A stretch of 64,000 bases of DNA, from the NCBI GenBank assembly GCA_020633495.1, contig JACKDR010000002.1:186001-250000 (forward strand), read 5' to 3'. The first letter of the stretch is position 1. Every line of letters starts with the position of its first letter. Shown piece by piece: positions 8,925 through 18,896 of the stretch. Source of the stretch: Kofleriaceae bacterium (GTDB taxonomy: Bacteria > Myxococcota_A > Polyangia > Haliangiales > Haliangiaceae). The notes under the pieces were generated by a model that ran no database searches, was not told the origin of the DNA, and saw nothing but the letters and a program-made list of their open reading frames with translations. Position numbers and translations under genes: made by a program.

Positions 8925-9677
8925 CTAGAAGTAGTACCCGGCCGAGGCGCCGAAGAACGGCACGGTCCGCAGGCCGCCCTCGATGTTGATGAACACGTGA
9001 TCGACGGGCGTGATCTGCACGCCGATGATCGCGTTGACGATCAGCATCACCGGCGGGATGTCGTACGGGTTGTTGACGTTCTCGGCGCCGGGCTTCTCGC
9101 TGCAGCTGTCCTCGATGTCGGTGCTGGTGCAGACGTAGTCGGTCCGGCGGACCTCGCCCTTGATGATGCCGATGCCGGCGCCGCCGCCGTACCGGATCGC
9201 GAGCTGCTTGATGATCGGCGTGTGGTTGAGGAACGTGACCTCGGCGGTGATCCAGCCGAAGCCGTCGAACTTGACGTGGTCGACCTCGTCCTGGGGCAGC
9301 ATGTCGCCCTTGTCGAGCCAGTTGCCCTCGCGGACGTAGATCTTGTCGTACTCGATCCCGAACTGGACCTCGAAGTTGCCCTTGCGGCGCGCGACCTCGA
9401 GGCCGTAGCCGAGCTCGCTGGAGCCGCCGGGCGCGTCCTCGACGAACAGCTCGAGCAGGCCCTCGGGCACCTTGACGCTACGCAGCCGCAGGCCGACCCC
9501 GACGTGCGGCGCGTTGTCCGCCTCCAGCGAGGTCGTCGTCGACGTGTCGGTCGCGGCCACGGGCGTGTCGTCGTCGTCGAGCGCGGCCTGGGCCGACGCG
9601 ACGCCGGCGTGGGAGACCAGCGCCGCGCCGAAGAGCGCCGCCAGCGTGATGGATTGCCAGGCCAGTCGAGAATTCAT
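8925..9677 (-). CDS. Outer-membrane beta-barrel-like protein with signal peptide
   Basis: Predicted 250 residues. The start was placed at the ATG of MNSRLAWQSITLAALFG because GGAGGACC precedes it and the sequence then gives a clean Sec signal peptide cut after SHAGVASAQA. The mature part begins with an acidic Thr-rich segment and continues with alternating polar and hydrophobic strands (VGVGLRLRSVKVP, LGYGLEVARRKGNFEVQFGIEYDKIYV, KQLAIRYGGGAGIGIIKGEVRR, VFINIEGGLRT) and ends in GASAGYYF, the terminal aromatic recognised by the BAM machinery. One Cys pair (VCTSTDIEDSC) lies in a likely loop. This fits a small outer-membrane barrel; the cargo or function cannot be told. It is divergent from the metzincin-like lipoprotein gene. 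Confidence 0.8.
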   Translation of the reverse strand: MNSRLAWQSITLAALFGAALVSHAGVASAQAALDDDDTPVAATDTSTTTSLEADNAPHVGVGLRLRSVKVPEGLLELFVEDAPGGSSELGYGLEVARRKGNFEVQFGIEYDKIYVREGNWLDKGDMLPQDEVDHVKFDGFGWITAEVTFLNHTPIIKQLAIRYGGGAGIGIIKGEVRRTDYVCTSTDIEDSCSEKPGAENVNNPYDIPPVMLIVNAIIGVQITPVDHVFINIEGGLRTVPFFGASAGYYF

Positions 9678-9702
9678 GAAGGTCCTCCGCTCGTTTGCGC
9701 GC

Positions 9703-9714
9703 ATTATATATACT
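9703..9714. promoter_or_regulatory. AT-rich divergent promoter core
   Basis: The stretch ATTATATATACT is conspicuous in this GC-rich DNA. It reads TATAAT on the minus strand for the barrel gene and TATACT on the plus strand for the lipoprotein gene. No convincing -35 box is visible for either. Confidence 0.5.
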
Positions 9715-9741
9715 CGGGCGCCACGTGCCCGGGCGTCGAAC

Positions 9742-11289
9742 ATGCTGTCTCGGCGGACATCTATCCGACGGCTGATCCCCGTCGCAGCTTGCCTGATCCT
9801 GACCTGGACCGCGTCCGGATGCCAGGGCGGGGCGGATCTGGGCGCCGCCTGCGACACCCAGTCCGACTGCGCCGACGAGCTGCAGTGCTTCGACGGCGTC
9901 TGCGTGCCGCAGTGCACCCGTCACACGGACTGCGGCGATGGTCACATCTGCCGCGCCGACGGCGTCTGCGAGGTGGTCGAGAGCACGGTCGGGCACGCCT
10001 GCGACCGCGAGATGGACTGCGGCCCCGGCCAGGCCTGCGTCCTCGACGCCGAGGACATCGACGGCAACGGCCTGCTGACGTCGTCCTGCCAGCTCGAGGC
10101 GCCCGGTGGTGTGCTCGACAGCACGTGCCGGGCGGACGCCGACTGCCGCATGGGCACCTGCGTGATCGGCCGGTGCGTCTCGCTGTGCGTCGCCGACGAG
10201 GACTGCCCGGTGAGCCACCGCTGCACGATCATGCCGCGCGAGCTGTCGCCGACCGAGACCGCGTCGTTCTACGGCTGCCTGCCGGCGCGCGGCAACATCG
10301 TCTACGACATCCCGTTCACGCTGCCGTACCAGCGGTTCTTCCTGCCGGTGCCGGGGCGGGCCCGGTCGGTCGCGCTGGTCGCCGAGATCGACGACCCGGC
10401 CCAGCTGGTCGGGGTCGGCAGCGTCAAGGCGCCCGACGGCACCGAGCTGTACGTGCTGCCGCCGTCGGCCGACAGCGACGAGTACTTCGCCAACCCGGTG
10501 CGCAGCTTCCCGACGCCGGCGGTGTCGACGCTGGTGCTGCCGCAGACCGCCGAGGACGACGCGCTGGTGCCGGGCGCCTACCAGATCGAGCTGGGCTCGT
10601 ACCGCGGCATCCCCGAGCCCCAGGGCACCGACGTGCCGCGGGTCACGGCGATCTACAAGCTCGACGACACCGCGACCCTCGACGTGCACTTCTACTTCCT
10701 CGATCTCGCCGACCACCCGTGCGTCGACGAGATGGGCGGCGAGACCCTCGACGCGACGTCGGCGCAGGTCGCGACCGGCGGCTTCCAGACCGAGTTCCTG
10801 CGCGAGCTCAACGTGATCTTCGCGCGCGCCGGCATCGTCGTCGGCAACGTGACCTACGAGGACGTCGCGCCGAAGCGGCCCGATCTCGACGGCCTCGACG
10901 CCAGCCGCCTCGGCGACCTGCTGGCGCTGTCGAACCGAGACGGCGGCGCCAGCGTGTTCTTCACCCGCACGATCTCGCCGGCGGGGCTGCAGACCCTGGC
11001 CGGCGGGCCGCCCGGGCCGCCCGGCGTGGCCGGCACCCGGGCCTCCGGGATCGCGGTCAGCGCGGCGACGCTGTGCTACCGGAGCTGGACCCAGCTGGCG
11101 CGGACCACGGCGCACGAGCTGGCGCGCTCGCTGGGCCTGCAGCGGTCGGTCGAGCCCGACGGCCACCTCGACGCGCTGATCGACACCGACGACACCCCGC
11201 AGAACCTCATGTACTTCAGCGAGAGCGGCGGCACCAACCTCAGCCTGGGCCAGCGCCAGGTCCTGCGGGTGTCCCCGGCGATGCGCTGA
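9742..11289 (+). CDS. Cys-rich surface lipoprotein with degenerate metzincin-like domain
   Basis: A 515-residue lipoprotein with a hydrophobic signal and lipobox (TASGC, lipidated Cys27). Residues about 30-190 hold Dickkopf-like Cys repeats (CDTQSDCADELQCFDGVC and similar), common on myxobacterial surface proteins. A jelly-roll-like middle follows, then a C-terminal domain resembling metzincin peptidases: HELARSLGLQR at 458-468, followed by a Met-turn-like NLMYFSESGGTNLS. In metzincins the motif is HExxHxxGxxH; here His458, Glu459 and Gly465 remain but the second and third zinc ligands are Arg462 and Arg468. The fold is probably kept but catalysis lost. The start ATG was preferred over earlier in-frame starts because it directly gives the signal peptide. 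It is followed after 11 bases by the HEAT gene. Confidence 0.85.
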   Translation: MLSRRTSIRRLIPVAACLILTWTASGCQGGADLGAACDTQSDCADELQCFDGVCVPQCTRHTDCGDGHICRADGVCEVVESTVGHACDREMDCGPGQACVLDAEDIDGNGLLTSSCQLEAPGGVLDSTCRADADCRMGTCVIGRCVSLCVADEDCPVSHRCTIMPRELSPTETASFYGCLPARGNIVYDIPFTLPYQRFFLPVPGRARSVALVAEIDDPAQLVGVGSVKAPDGTELYVLPPSADSDEYFANPVRSFPTPAVSTLVLPQTAEDDALVPGAYQIELGSYRGIPEPQGTDVPRVTAIYKLDDTATLDVHFYFLDLADHPCVDEMGGETLDATSAQVATGGFQTEFLRELNVIFARAGIVVGNVTYEDVAPKRPDLDGLDASRLGDLLALSNRDGGASVFFTRTISPAGLQTLAGGPPGPPGVAGTRASGIAVSAATLCYRSWTQLARTTAHELARSLGLQRSVEPDGHLDALIDTDDTPQNLMYFSESGGTNLSLGQRQVLRVSPAMR

Positions 11290-11300
11290 CCGACCCGAGC

Positions 11301-11921
11301 ATGACGGCCCCCCGCACCTCGCGCACCACCCGGATCACCCGCTGGCTCGTCAGCGGCGTGGTGGTGCTGGCGCTGGCGCGGGTCCAGGCCAGCCGGGCCG
11401 CCCCCGACGACGTCGTCGATCCCGCGGTGATCGAGCTGCTCAGCGCCTTCGACTACGTGCCGACCCGGGCCGCCCTCGACGACGTCATGGGCCCGGCCCC
11501 CATCGACCAGCTCCGCCAGCTGATCGGGCTCGACCTGCCGGTGGAGATGATCGAGACCGATCCGGGGGTGCAGCTGCGGGCGGTGCGCGCCCTGGCCCGC
11601 TACCCGGGGGACGACGCGCGGACCACGCTGCGCGACACCCTGGCCCGCTACGCCTTCGCCCGCCACGGCCACGACCTGCTGCTGCTGCGCGCCGCGCTCG
11701 AGTCGCTGGCCGTGGTCGGCGGCGCCGCCGCGGTGCCCGACATCACGCCGTTCCTCGACGTCGAGGAGAGCCGCGACCTGCGCGCCGCCGCCGCCAACGC
11801 CCTGCGCGTCATCAAGAGCGCCACCGCCCTGCCGGCGCTGCGCGCCCGCCAGCTCATCGAGACCGAGCCCCAGGTCTCGTTCGCGATCACCGAAGCCCTG
11901 CGCGCCATCCTCGAGGGCTGA
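11301..11921 (+). CDS. Exported HEAT-repeat protein
   Basis: A 206-residue protein. Residues 10-33 form a basic then hydrophobic N-terminus (RITRWLVSGVVVLALARVQASRAAP), a signal peptide or anchor. The remainder is helical with HEAT/armadillo-like repeats (GVQLRAVRALARYPGDDARTTLRDTLARY, LLLLRAALESLAVVGGAAAVPDITPFLD, RDLRAAAANALRVIKSATALPALRAR). Such repeats form a solenoid for protein binding. The gene follows the pseudo-metzincin lipoprotein by 11 bases, so the two are probably coexpressed and may act together at the envelope. Partner unknown. Confidence 0.8.
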   Translation: MTAPRTSRTTRITRWLVSGVVVLALARVQASRAAPDDVVDPAVIELLSAFDYVPTRAALDDVMGPAPIDQLRQLIGLDLPVEMIETDPGVQLRAVRALARYPGDDARTTLRDTLARYAFARHGHDLLLLRAALESLAVVGGAAAVPDITPFLDVEESRDLRAAAANALRVIKSATALPALRARQLIETEPQVSFAITEALRAILEG

Positions 11922-11958
11922 CCGGCGCCCGGACACTCCCGCGCCACCGCCGCCGCCG

Positions 11959-11997
11959 CCGGGTGTCAGACACCCGGAGATCGGAGGGCACGTGCCC
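11959..11997. terminator. Hairpin and 12-base palindrome downstream of the HEAT gene
   Basis: CCGGGTGT and ACACCCGG pair perfectly around a 3-base loop (11959-11977). Eight bases later lies the perfect palindrome GGGCACGTGCCC (11986-11997). The first could stop transcription of the HEAT gene; the second has the look of a dimeric regulator site. The rest of the 235-base gap up to the kinase start holds only the promoter given below. Confidence 0.45.
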
Positions 11998-12089
11998 GAG
12001 ATCAGGGGGCTCGGGGCAGGGGCGGGCGACCGGCTGGCGGACGGGGTGCGCGGCGGTGGCCGGGCCGGTGACCGGCCGAAATCGCTTGG

Positions 12090-12118
12090 TTGCCCGGTCA
12101 GTGCGGGACGCGTACAAT
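12090..12118 (+). promoter_or_regulatory. Sigma-70-type promoter for the kinase gene
   Basis: TTGCCC and TACAAT are separated by 17 bases. Expected transcription start is about 12125, which places the ATG at 12121 outside the message and favours the kinase start at 12157. Confidence 0.6.
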
Positions 12119-12156
12119 CGATGTTCACGAGGGTCTGCCGGGGCCCGAGCACGTAC

Positions 12157-13677
12157 ATGTCGCAACCACGGGACCAGCCTTCCCGGGTCTCGGCCGTTCA
12201 TCCCCCCGGCCGCGATCCGACCGAGTCCCTCGCCCCTGTCGAGCAGGAGGACGAGGCGGGCTGGCTCGGCGCCAGCGATTCCGAGGTGCTCGACCCGCTG
12301 TCGTCGTCGCAGGCCCCGCTCGGCACCCGCGACGGTGGCCGCGCCCTGTCGACCCGCATCGAGAGCCCGGCCGCCAAGCAGCGGACCCCGGCGGCGCCCC
12401 GCAGCCGGCCCACCCGGCCGCCCCCGGCGCCCGCCGGCGAGCGGGCCGAGGAGCGTCTCGGCCAGGTCCTGGGCAGCTACCGCATCCTCGAGCTGCTCGG
12501 TCGCGGCGGCATGGGCTTCGTCTACAAGGCCGAGCACGTCAAGCTCGGGCGCATCGTCGCGCTCAAGCTGCTCCGCGCCGACTACGCCAAGCGGCGTGAC
12601 TCGGTCGCGCGCTTCTTCCAGGAGGCGCGCACCGTCAACCGGGTCCGGCACCGCAACATCGTCGACGTCACCGACTTCGTCGAGCTCGACGACGGCACGA
12701 CGTTCATCATCATGGAGCTGCTCGAGGGCACGTCCCTCGGCAAGTGGGCGCGCAAGGGCGTGTCGGTGCCGCGCGCCCTGGCGCTGCTGGTCCAGATCTG
12801 CGACGGCCTCGCCGCCGCCCACGCGGTCGGCGTCATCCACCGCGATCTCAAGCCCGACAACGTCTTCGTCATCCCCACCGGCGACGGCGCCGAGGTCGTC
12901 AAGCTGCTCGACTTCGGCGTCGCCAAGCTGCTCAACCGCGAGGACGAGCCCGACCTCGGCCTCGAGACCCAGGCCGGCTCGGTGATCGGCACGCCGGCGT
13001 ACATGTCGCCGGAGCAGGCCGGCGGCCTCACCGTCGACGCGCGCTCGGATCTCTACTCGCTGGGCGCGATCATGTACGAGCTGTTCTGCGGCCAGCCCAT
13101 GTTCAAGGGCAAGTCGTTCGGCGAGTACGTCCGCAAGCACCTGTCCGAGCGCCCGCCGACGCCGCGCAGCACCCCCGGCGGCGCCGGCATGGACGAGCGC
13201 CTCGAGGCCGCGATCCTGCGCTGCATCGAGAAGGAGCCGGCGCGCCGCTACCAGGACCTCGGCGAGCTGCGCGACGAGCTGCTGCACCTGCTGGGCGCGA
13301 TCGAGACCCACGTCGGGCTGGTCCGCGACCTCGCCGACTCGCTGACCTCGGCGGACCTGATCCCGGCGTCGACCGGCTCGGGGCGCGCCCGCGCCGGCCG
13401 GGTCTCCGACGTCGGCTCCAACCTGCGGCCGCCGTCGCACGCCGAGCCGATCGTCGTCACGCCGGCGCCGGCGCCGCCGCGGGCGCCGCGCTGGCCGTGG
13501 CTGGTGGGCGGCGCCGCGGTCCTCGGCGCGGTCGGCATCGCCGCGGCGATCGCGACCGGGGGCGCGAGCCCGAAGGCCCCGCCGCCGGCGCCGCCGGTCC
13601 CGCGGCGCGCGCCGAGGCGCCGCGCCCGTCGGTCGTGCCGCTGCAGGCCGACGGCGAGCGCAAGCTGGTGGTCGTGA
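12157..13677 (+). CDS. Hanks-type Ser/Thr protein kinase, membrane anchored
   Basis: A PknB-like kinase. After a Pro/Ser-rich N-terminal 95 residues, the kinase domain shows the Gly loop GRGGMGFVYKAEH, the ATP lysine in ALKLL (Lys137), HRDLKPDN (Asp230 catalytic; RD-type), DFG (Asp252) and the activation segment GTPAYMSPEQA, so it should be active. A membrane segment (WLVGGAAVLGAVGIAAAIA) lies at about residues 445-465. The frame then degenerates into Arg/Cys-rich sequence and stops at 13677, while the true C-terminus resumes in other frames (next entry). The ATG at 12157 was chosen over 12121 because of the promoter position. Myxobacterial genomes carry many such kinases; the substrate is unknown. 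Neighbouring TPR and lipoprotein genes may share its regulation. Confidence 0.9.
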   Translation: MSQPRDQPSRVSAVHPPGRDPTESLAPVEQEDEAGWLGASDSEVLDPLSSSQAPLGTRDGGRALSTRIESPAAKQRTPAAPRSRPTRPPPAPAGERAEERLGQVLGSYRILELLGRGGMGFVYKAEHVKLGRIVALKLLRADYAKRRDSVARFFQEARTVNRVRHRNIVDVTDFVELDDGTTFIIMELLEGTSLGKWARKGVSVPRALALLVQICDGLAAAHAVGVIHRDLKPDNVFVIPTGDGAEVVKLLDFGVAKLLNREDEPDLGLETQAGSVIGTPAYMSPEQAGGLTVDARSDLYSLGAIMYELFCGQPMFKGKSFGEYVRKHLSERPPTPRSTPGGAGMDERLEAAILRCIEKEPARRYQDLGELRDELLHLLGAIETHVGLVRDLADSLTSADLIPASTGSGRARAGRVSDVGSNLRPPSHAEPIVVTPAPAPPRAPRWPWLVGGAAVLGAVGIAAAIATGGASPKAPPPAPPVPRRAPRRRARRSCRCRPTASASWWS

Positions 13678-14308
13678 AGTTCGAGACCGATCCGCCCGGC
13701 GACGTCTTCGCCGCCGGGTCGGCGCTGCGCAAGTGCACCACGCCGTGCGCGGTCCAGATCGATCCCGCCGACGGCGGCTCGACGGTCCACCGCGACTTCG
13801 TGGTCCGACGCGACGGCTACGACGACGTCCCGGTCTCGATCGACCTCGCCGATCCGCCGCCGGTGGTGTCGCTGGCCCTGGCGCGCCGCGACGGTGATCG
13901 CGCCGGCCGCCCCCGCGGCGACGGCCGAGGCGACGCCGCCGCCACGACCGGCGCCGTAGATCCGGTGGAGCCGACGGGGACGACGCCACCGACGCCACCG
14001 ACGGCGCCGACGGCCCCACGGTCGAGGCCGCGGCGGATCCCGGTGCCGACACGGCGACCGAGGCGCGGACCGGGCAGCGGACCGGCGCCCGCACGTCGCA
14101 CAAGGATCCGGCCCGGACCCCGGCCGCCGACAAGGCCGTCGCCGACAAGGCCGCCGCCGACAAGGCCGCCGCCGACAAGGCCGCCGCCGACAGGGCCGCC
14201 GCCGACAAGCCGACCAAGTCCGACAAGCCGACCAAGTCCGACAAGCCGACCAAGTCCGACAAGCCGACCAAGATCGACAAGACCGACACGATCGACCCGT
14301 TCCACTGA
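13624..14308 (+). pseudogene. Displaced C-terminal part of the kinase (PEGA-like domain and Lys/Ala repeats)
   Basis: Downstream of the kinase membrane segment, sensible protein continues in shifted frames. From about 13624 the next frame reads a PEGA-type sequence (LVVVKFETDPPGDVFAAGSALRKC, then the TPCAVQID and GYDDVPVSIDLADPPPVVSLAL segments). Around 13890 another frame reads TVIAPAAPAATAEATPPPRP. From about 13970 a third reads GADGDDATDATDGADGP and ends with ADKAAADKAAADK and KPTKSDKPTKSD repeats, stopping at 14308. I infer one kinase gene 12157-14308 with about three indels, since PEGA domains often follow the membrane segment of such kinases. Whether the indels are assembly errors or real cannot be told. 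Confidence 0.65.
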
Positions 14309-14328
14309 GCCTCCTCCTCGCCTTGCCC

Positions 14329-14883
14329 ATGCGGTTCACGCCCGCCTCCTTGCTGCTCGCCGTCGTCGTGGCCCTCGCCACCCTGATGGTGGCGCCCGGC
14401 CCCGGCCACGCCGACGACGGCACCAAGGCCGCCCGCAAGCACTACCAGCAGGGCGAGAAGCTGTTCGCGCTCGGCCGCTTCGACGAGGCGCTGGTCGCCT
14501 ACGAGGCCGCGTTCGAGGCCAAGCCGCTGCCCGGCTTCCTCTTCAACATCGGCCAGTGCCACCGCAACCTCGGCGATCTCGAGTCGGCGATCTTCAGCTT
14601 CCGCAAGTACCTCAAGCTCGATCCGGACGCCGACAACCGCGACGCCGTCGAGTCGCTGATCGAGGAGCTCCAGCAGGAGCTCGACGCCCAGCAGGAGCAG
14701 CCGCTGGTCGGGCCGCCGCCGCCGCGACGCCACGACGATCGCCGCGCCCGCGCGCCGTTCTACAAGCGCTGGTGGTTCTGGAGCGGGGTGGCGGTCGCGG
14801 CCGGCGCCGGCGCCGGCACCTACCTGCTGCTGCGGGACACCGGCATCCCCGACACCGATCTCGGCAACGTCGTGTTCCGGTGA
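14329..14883 (+). CDS. Exported TPR protein with C-terminal membrane segment
   Basis: A 184-residue protein with a signal peptide (LLLAVVVALATLMVAPGPGHA), then TPR-like helices (KHYQQGEKLFALGRFDEALVAYEAAFEA, NIGQCHRNLGDLESAIFSFRKYLKLDP), a Gln/Glu-rich linker and a Pro/Arg stretch, and a second hydrophobic segment near the end (WWFWSGVAVAAGAGAGTYLLL). It would sit in the inner membrane with TPRs in the periplasm. The ATG at 14329 begins 20 bases after the end of the frameshifted kinase gene. This arrangement (kinase with PEGA domain next to a signal-TPR-TM protein) is frequent in myxobacteria and suggests a shared signalling role, by inference only. Confidence 0.8.
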   Translation: MRFTPASLLLAVVVALATLMVAPGPGHADDGTKAARKHYQQGEKLFALGRFDEALVAYEAAFEAKPLPGFLFNIGQCHRNLGDLESAIFSFRKYLKLDPDADNRDAVESLIEELQQELDAQQEQPLVGPPPPRRHDDRRARAPFYKRWWFWSGVAVAAGAGAGTYLLLRDTGIPDTDLGNVVFR

Positions 14884-14900
14884 CCCCGCGCGCCCTCGCC

Positions 14901-16638
14901 ATGCCGCGACGCCGGCTGCTGATCGCCGCGGCCGCCGCCGCCGCCGCCGCCGCGCCCGGCTGCGCCGACCCGGTCACCGCCACGGTCGTCACCGTCGACG
15001 CCCGCCCGTCGGTGCGCGGCGTCGCGACCCTCGACGTCACGCTGTCCAACGACAACGCGACGCTGCGCGAGTCGTTCTCCGTCGCCGGCCGCGGCTTCCC
15101 CATGACCTTCAGCGTCGAGACCCCGGGCCGCACCGGCGCCCTCGACGTCACGATCGTCGGCCACGACGCCGACGGCGCGGTCGCCGCGCTCGGCGCCGGC
15201 ACCGGCACGATCGTCACCGACGACGTCGGCGACGCCACCGTGCTGCTCGACCCCGCGGACTTCCCGGTCAACACGATCGTCGCCGGCGCCCAGAAGCTGG
15301 CCTACGACGCCACCACCGCCGGGACCCAGGTCGCGGCCGCGCCCGACGGCACCTTCACGGTCGGCTTCGTCGACGACTGCTCGATCGTCAGCCGCTGCGA
15401 CGTCTGGGGCCGCCGCTTCGACGTCACCGGCGCGCCGGTCGAGACCCTGCTCGCGGCGTCGCCCGCCCAGTTCAACCTCAACCGCAGCGACGTCTTCGGC
15501 AACGACCCGGCGCTCGCGGTCGCGCCCGACGGCTCGATGATGTCGACGTGGACCACGTTCGACGAGATCCTCGCCTCCGGGGTCACGGCCGCCGGCGACG
15601 AGGCCCTCCCCTTCGAGACCACGCTCAACGTCGGCACCACGCCGCGCGCGCCGGCGGTCACCGCGTTCCCCGACGGCACCTTCTTCGTGGTCTGGACCGA
15701 GACCGACGGCGGCAGCGGCGACACCGTGGTCCGCGGCCGCTTCCTGTCCAACACCGGCGCGCCGACCGCCAACCCCAACAGCAACGACAGCGGCCCGTTC
15801 ACGATCTCGACCGGCGCCGACGGCACCCCCGGCGCGCCGGTCGTGGTCGCCACCGGCGACGAGCGCACCGCCGGCATCGCGTGGACCGTCGGCACCGACG
15901 TCCGCATGCGGTTCACCAACAAGACCGGCGTGCTGACGCCCCAGGCCGAGGTCACCGCCGCCAGCTACGACCCGTTCGCGTTCGACGTCTGGGGCCCGGC
16001 CCTGACCGCCACCCCCGGCGGCACCTACCTGCTCGCGATCGGCGTGCGCTCGTTCGGCGGCGACGTCGACACCGGCGCGATCGTCCTCCGCCAGGTCGCC
16101 TCGCCGCTGGCCCAGACGGTCGGCGTCGACTCGGTGGTCGCGCGCGGCGTCGACTACACGCGGCCGTCGATCGCCGGCAAGGACGGCGCCTTCGCCGTCG
16201 CCTGGCAGGCGTGCACCAGCGGCGCCGACGGCGCCGGCTGCGGCATCGCGGCGCGCACGGTGCGGGCGTCGGGCCTGCCGGTCGGCGCCGCCGTGCAGGT
16301 CAACACGACCACCACCGGCGACCAGACCACGCCGTCGATCGCCGCGCTCACCGGCGGCGCGTGGGCGGTGGCCTGGACCGACGCCAGCGGGGCGCGCCCC
16401 GACCAGGCCGACACCGGCATCCGCGCCCGCATCATCTATCCGCCGTTCGACGCCGCGCGCGCGCACGATCGGCGCCGCCTGCGACGCCGCCGCGCCGTGC
16501 GACGCCGACCTGACCTGCCTGGCCGGCTCCGACGACGTGCCGCACTGCCACGCCAGCTGCGACCCGGCGGCGGCGACGCCGTGCCCCGACGGCGGCATCT
16601 GCACCACCACCGGCGGCGTCTCCGGCTGCATCTTCTGA
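14901..16638 (+). CDS. Repeat-containing lipoprotein with Cys-rich tail (frameshifted)
   Basis: The N-terminus is a signal with ten consecutive Ala codons and a lipobox APGC (Cys21). The body has repeats of the type VAPDGSMMSTWTTF / AFPDGTFFVVWTET / IAALTGGAWAVAWTD, about 50-60 residues apart, which suggest beta-propeller-like blades. At about 16450-16475, in a run of GC dinucleotides, the frame turns into Arg-rich sequence; another frame then reads GAACDAAAPCDADLTCLAGS and ends ICTTTGGVSGCIF at 16638, the Dickkopf-like Cys tail typical of neighbouring lipoproteins. One indel in the GCGCGCGC run explains this. An upstream in-frame GTG at 14880 is possible, but the ATG gives the better signal peptide. 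Likely surface exposed; function unknown. Confidence 0.75.
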
Positions 16639-16653
16639 GGCCGCGCGGCGGCG

Positions 16654-18025
<1,372 letters not shown>

Positions 18026-18067
18026 CCCATGAACAACGTACCACCGACCGCCTCCATTGCCGGCGAT

Positions 18068-18096
18068 TTGACTCGGCGCGGCACCCCTTCTAGGGT
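18068..18096 (+). promoter_or_regulatory. Promoter of the OmpA/Pal-like gene
   Basis: TTGACT, 17 bases, TAGGGT. The -10 box ends only 6 bases before the ATG at 18103 and there is no Shine-Dalgarno sequence, so the message is probably leaderless. Confidence 0.55.
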
Positions 18097-18102
18097 CCTG
18101 GT

Positions 18103-18876
18103 ATGCGACCCGCGCGCGCTGGCTCCACCTCCACCGTCCTGCTGATCGCCCTCGGCGCCCTGGTGGCGTCGCTCGCCCTCGCGGGCTGCCCCAAGAAGAA
18201 GCCCAAGACCGCGGCGTGCGACTCCAGCGCCGACTGCACCGACGGCCTGGTGTGCGTCGACAAGACCTGCCAGCAGTGCGGCAGCGACGCCGACTGCGGC
18301 GACGGCATGAAGTGCGAGGCCGGCGCCTGCGTCGCCAAGCCCGAGTGCGTCAAGGACACCGACTGCGCCGACGGCAAGGTCTGCCAGGCCGGCAAGTGCC
18401 AGGCGTGCAGCGGCGACAACGAGTGCGGCCCCGGCGGCAAGTGCAACGCCGGCGCCTGCGAGCGCGCCAAGGCGTGCTCGGTCGACGAGGACTGCGAGGA
18501 CGACGAGGACTGCGTCGACGGCTTCTGCCAGAAGCCGTGGGCGGGCGGCAACGACGGCACCTGCTCGCTCGACACCGTCTACTTCGGCTTCGACGAGGCG
18601 ACGATCGCCGAGAGCGAGCGTGACCGGCTGGCGGCCAACGCCACCTGCATCGGCAAGAACCCGGGCAAGAGCGTCTACGTCGAGGGCCACACCGACGCCA
18701 CCGGCACCGACGAGTACAACATCGCGCTGTCCGAGCGCCGCGCCCGGTCGGTGGCCGACTTCCTGGCCCGGCTCGGCGTCGACCCCGCCATCCTCGACGT
18801 CGTCGGCAAGGGCGAGGCCGAGCTGTCGGGCATGGGCGACGACAAGGACCGCCGCGTCGAATTCCAGTTTCACTGA
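18103..18876 (+). CDS. OmpA/Pal-like lipoprotein with Cys-rich N-terminal repeats
   Basis: A 257-residue lipoprotein (lipobox LALAGC, Cys29). Residues 38-145 contain Dickkopf-like repeats of the form CxxxxDCxxGxxCxxxxCxxC. The last 110 residues are an OmpA-type peptidoglycan-binding domain with VYFGFDEATI, EGHTDATGTDEYNIALSERRARSVADFL and a closing DRRVEFQFH, keeping the Asp and Arg that contact diaminopimelate. It is therefore an outer-membrane lipoprotein tethered to the cell wall, as Pal is. The following gene encodes a CpoB/YbgF-like protein, the normal neighbour of pal in tol-pal clusters, but tolQRAB are absent here. The Cys-repeat insertion is unusual for Pal. Confidence 0.9.
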   Translation: MRPARAGSTSTVLLIALGALVASLALAGCPKKKPKTAACDSSADCTDGLVCVDKTCQQCGSDADCGDGMKCEAGACVAKPECVKDTDCADGKVCQAGKCQACSGDNECGPGGKCNAGACERAKACSVDEDCEDDEDCVDGFCQKPWAGGNDGTCSLDTVYFGFDEATIAESERDRLAANATCIGKNPGKSVYVEGHTDATGTDEYNIALSERRARSVADFLARLGVDPAILDVVGKGEAELSGMGDDKDRRVEFQFH

Positions 18877-18896
18877 GACGTCGATCAGGAGATCCC

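Noticed and set aside
8925..9917. Longer start for the barrel protein (330 codons)
   Set aside because: The extension overlaps the divergent gene and hides the signal peptide; the ATG at 9677 has a GGAGG ribosome site.
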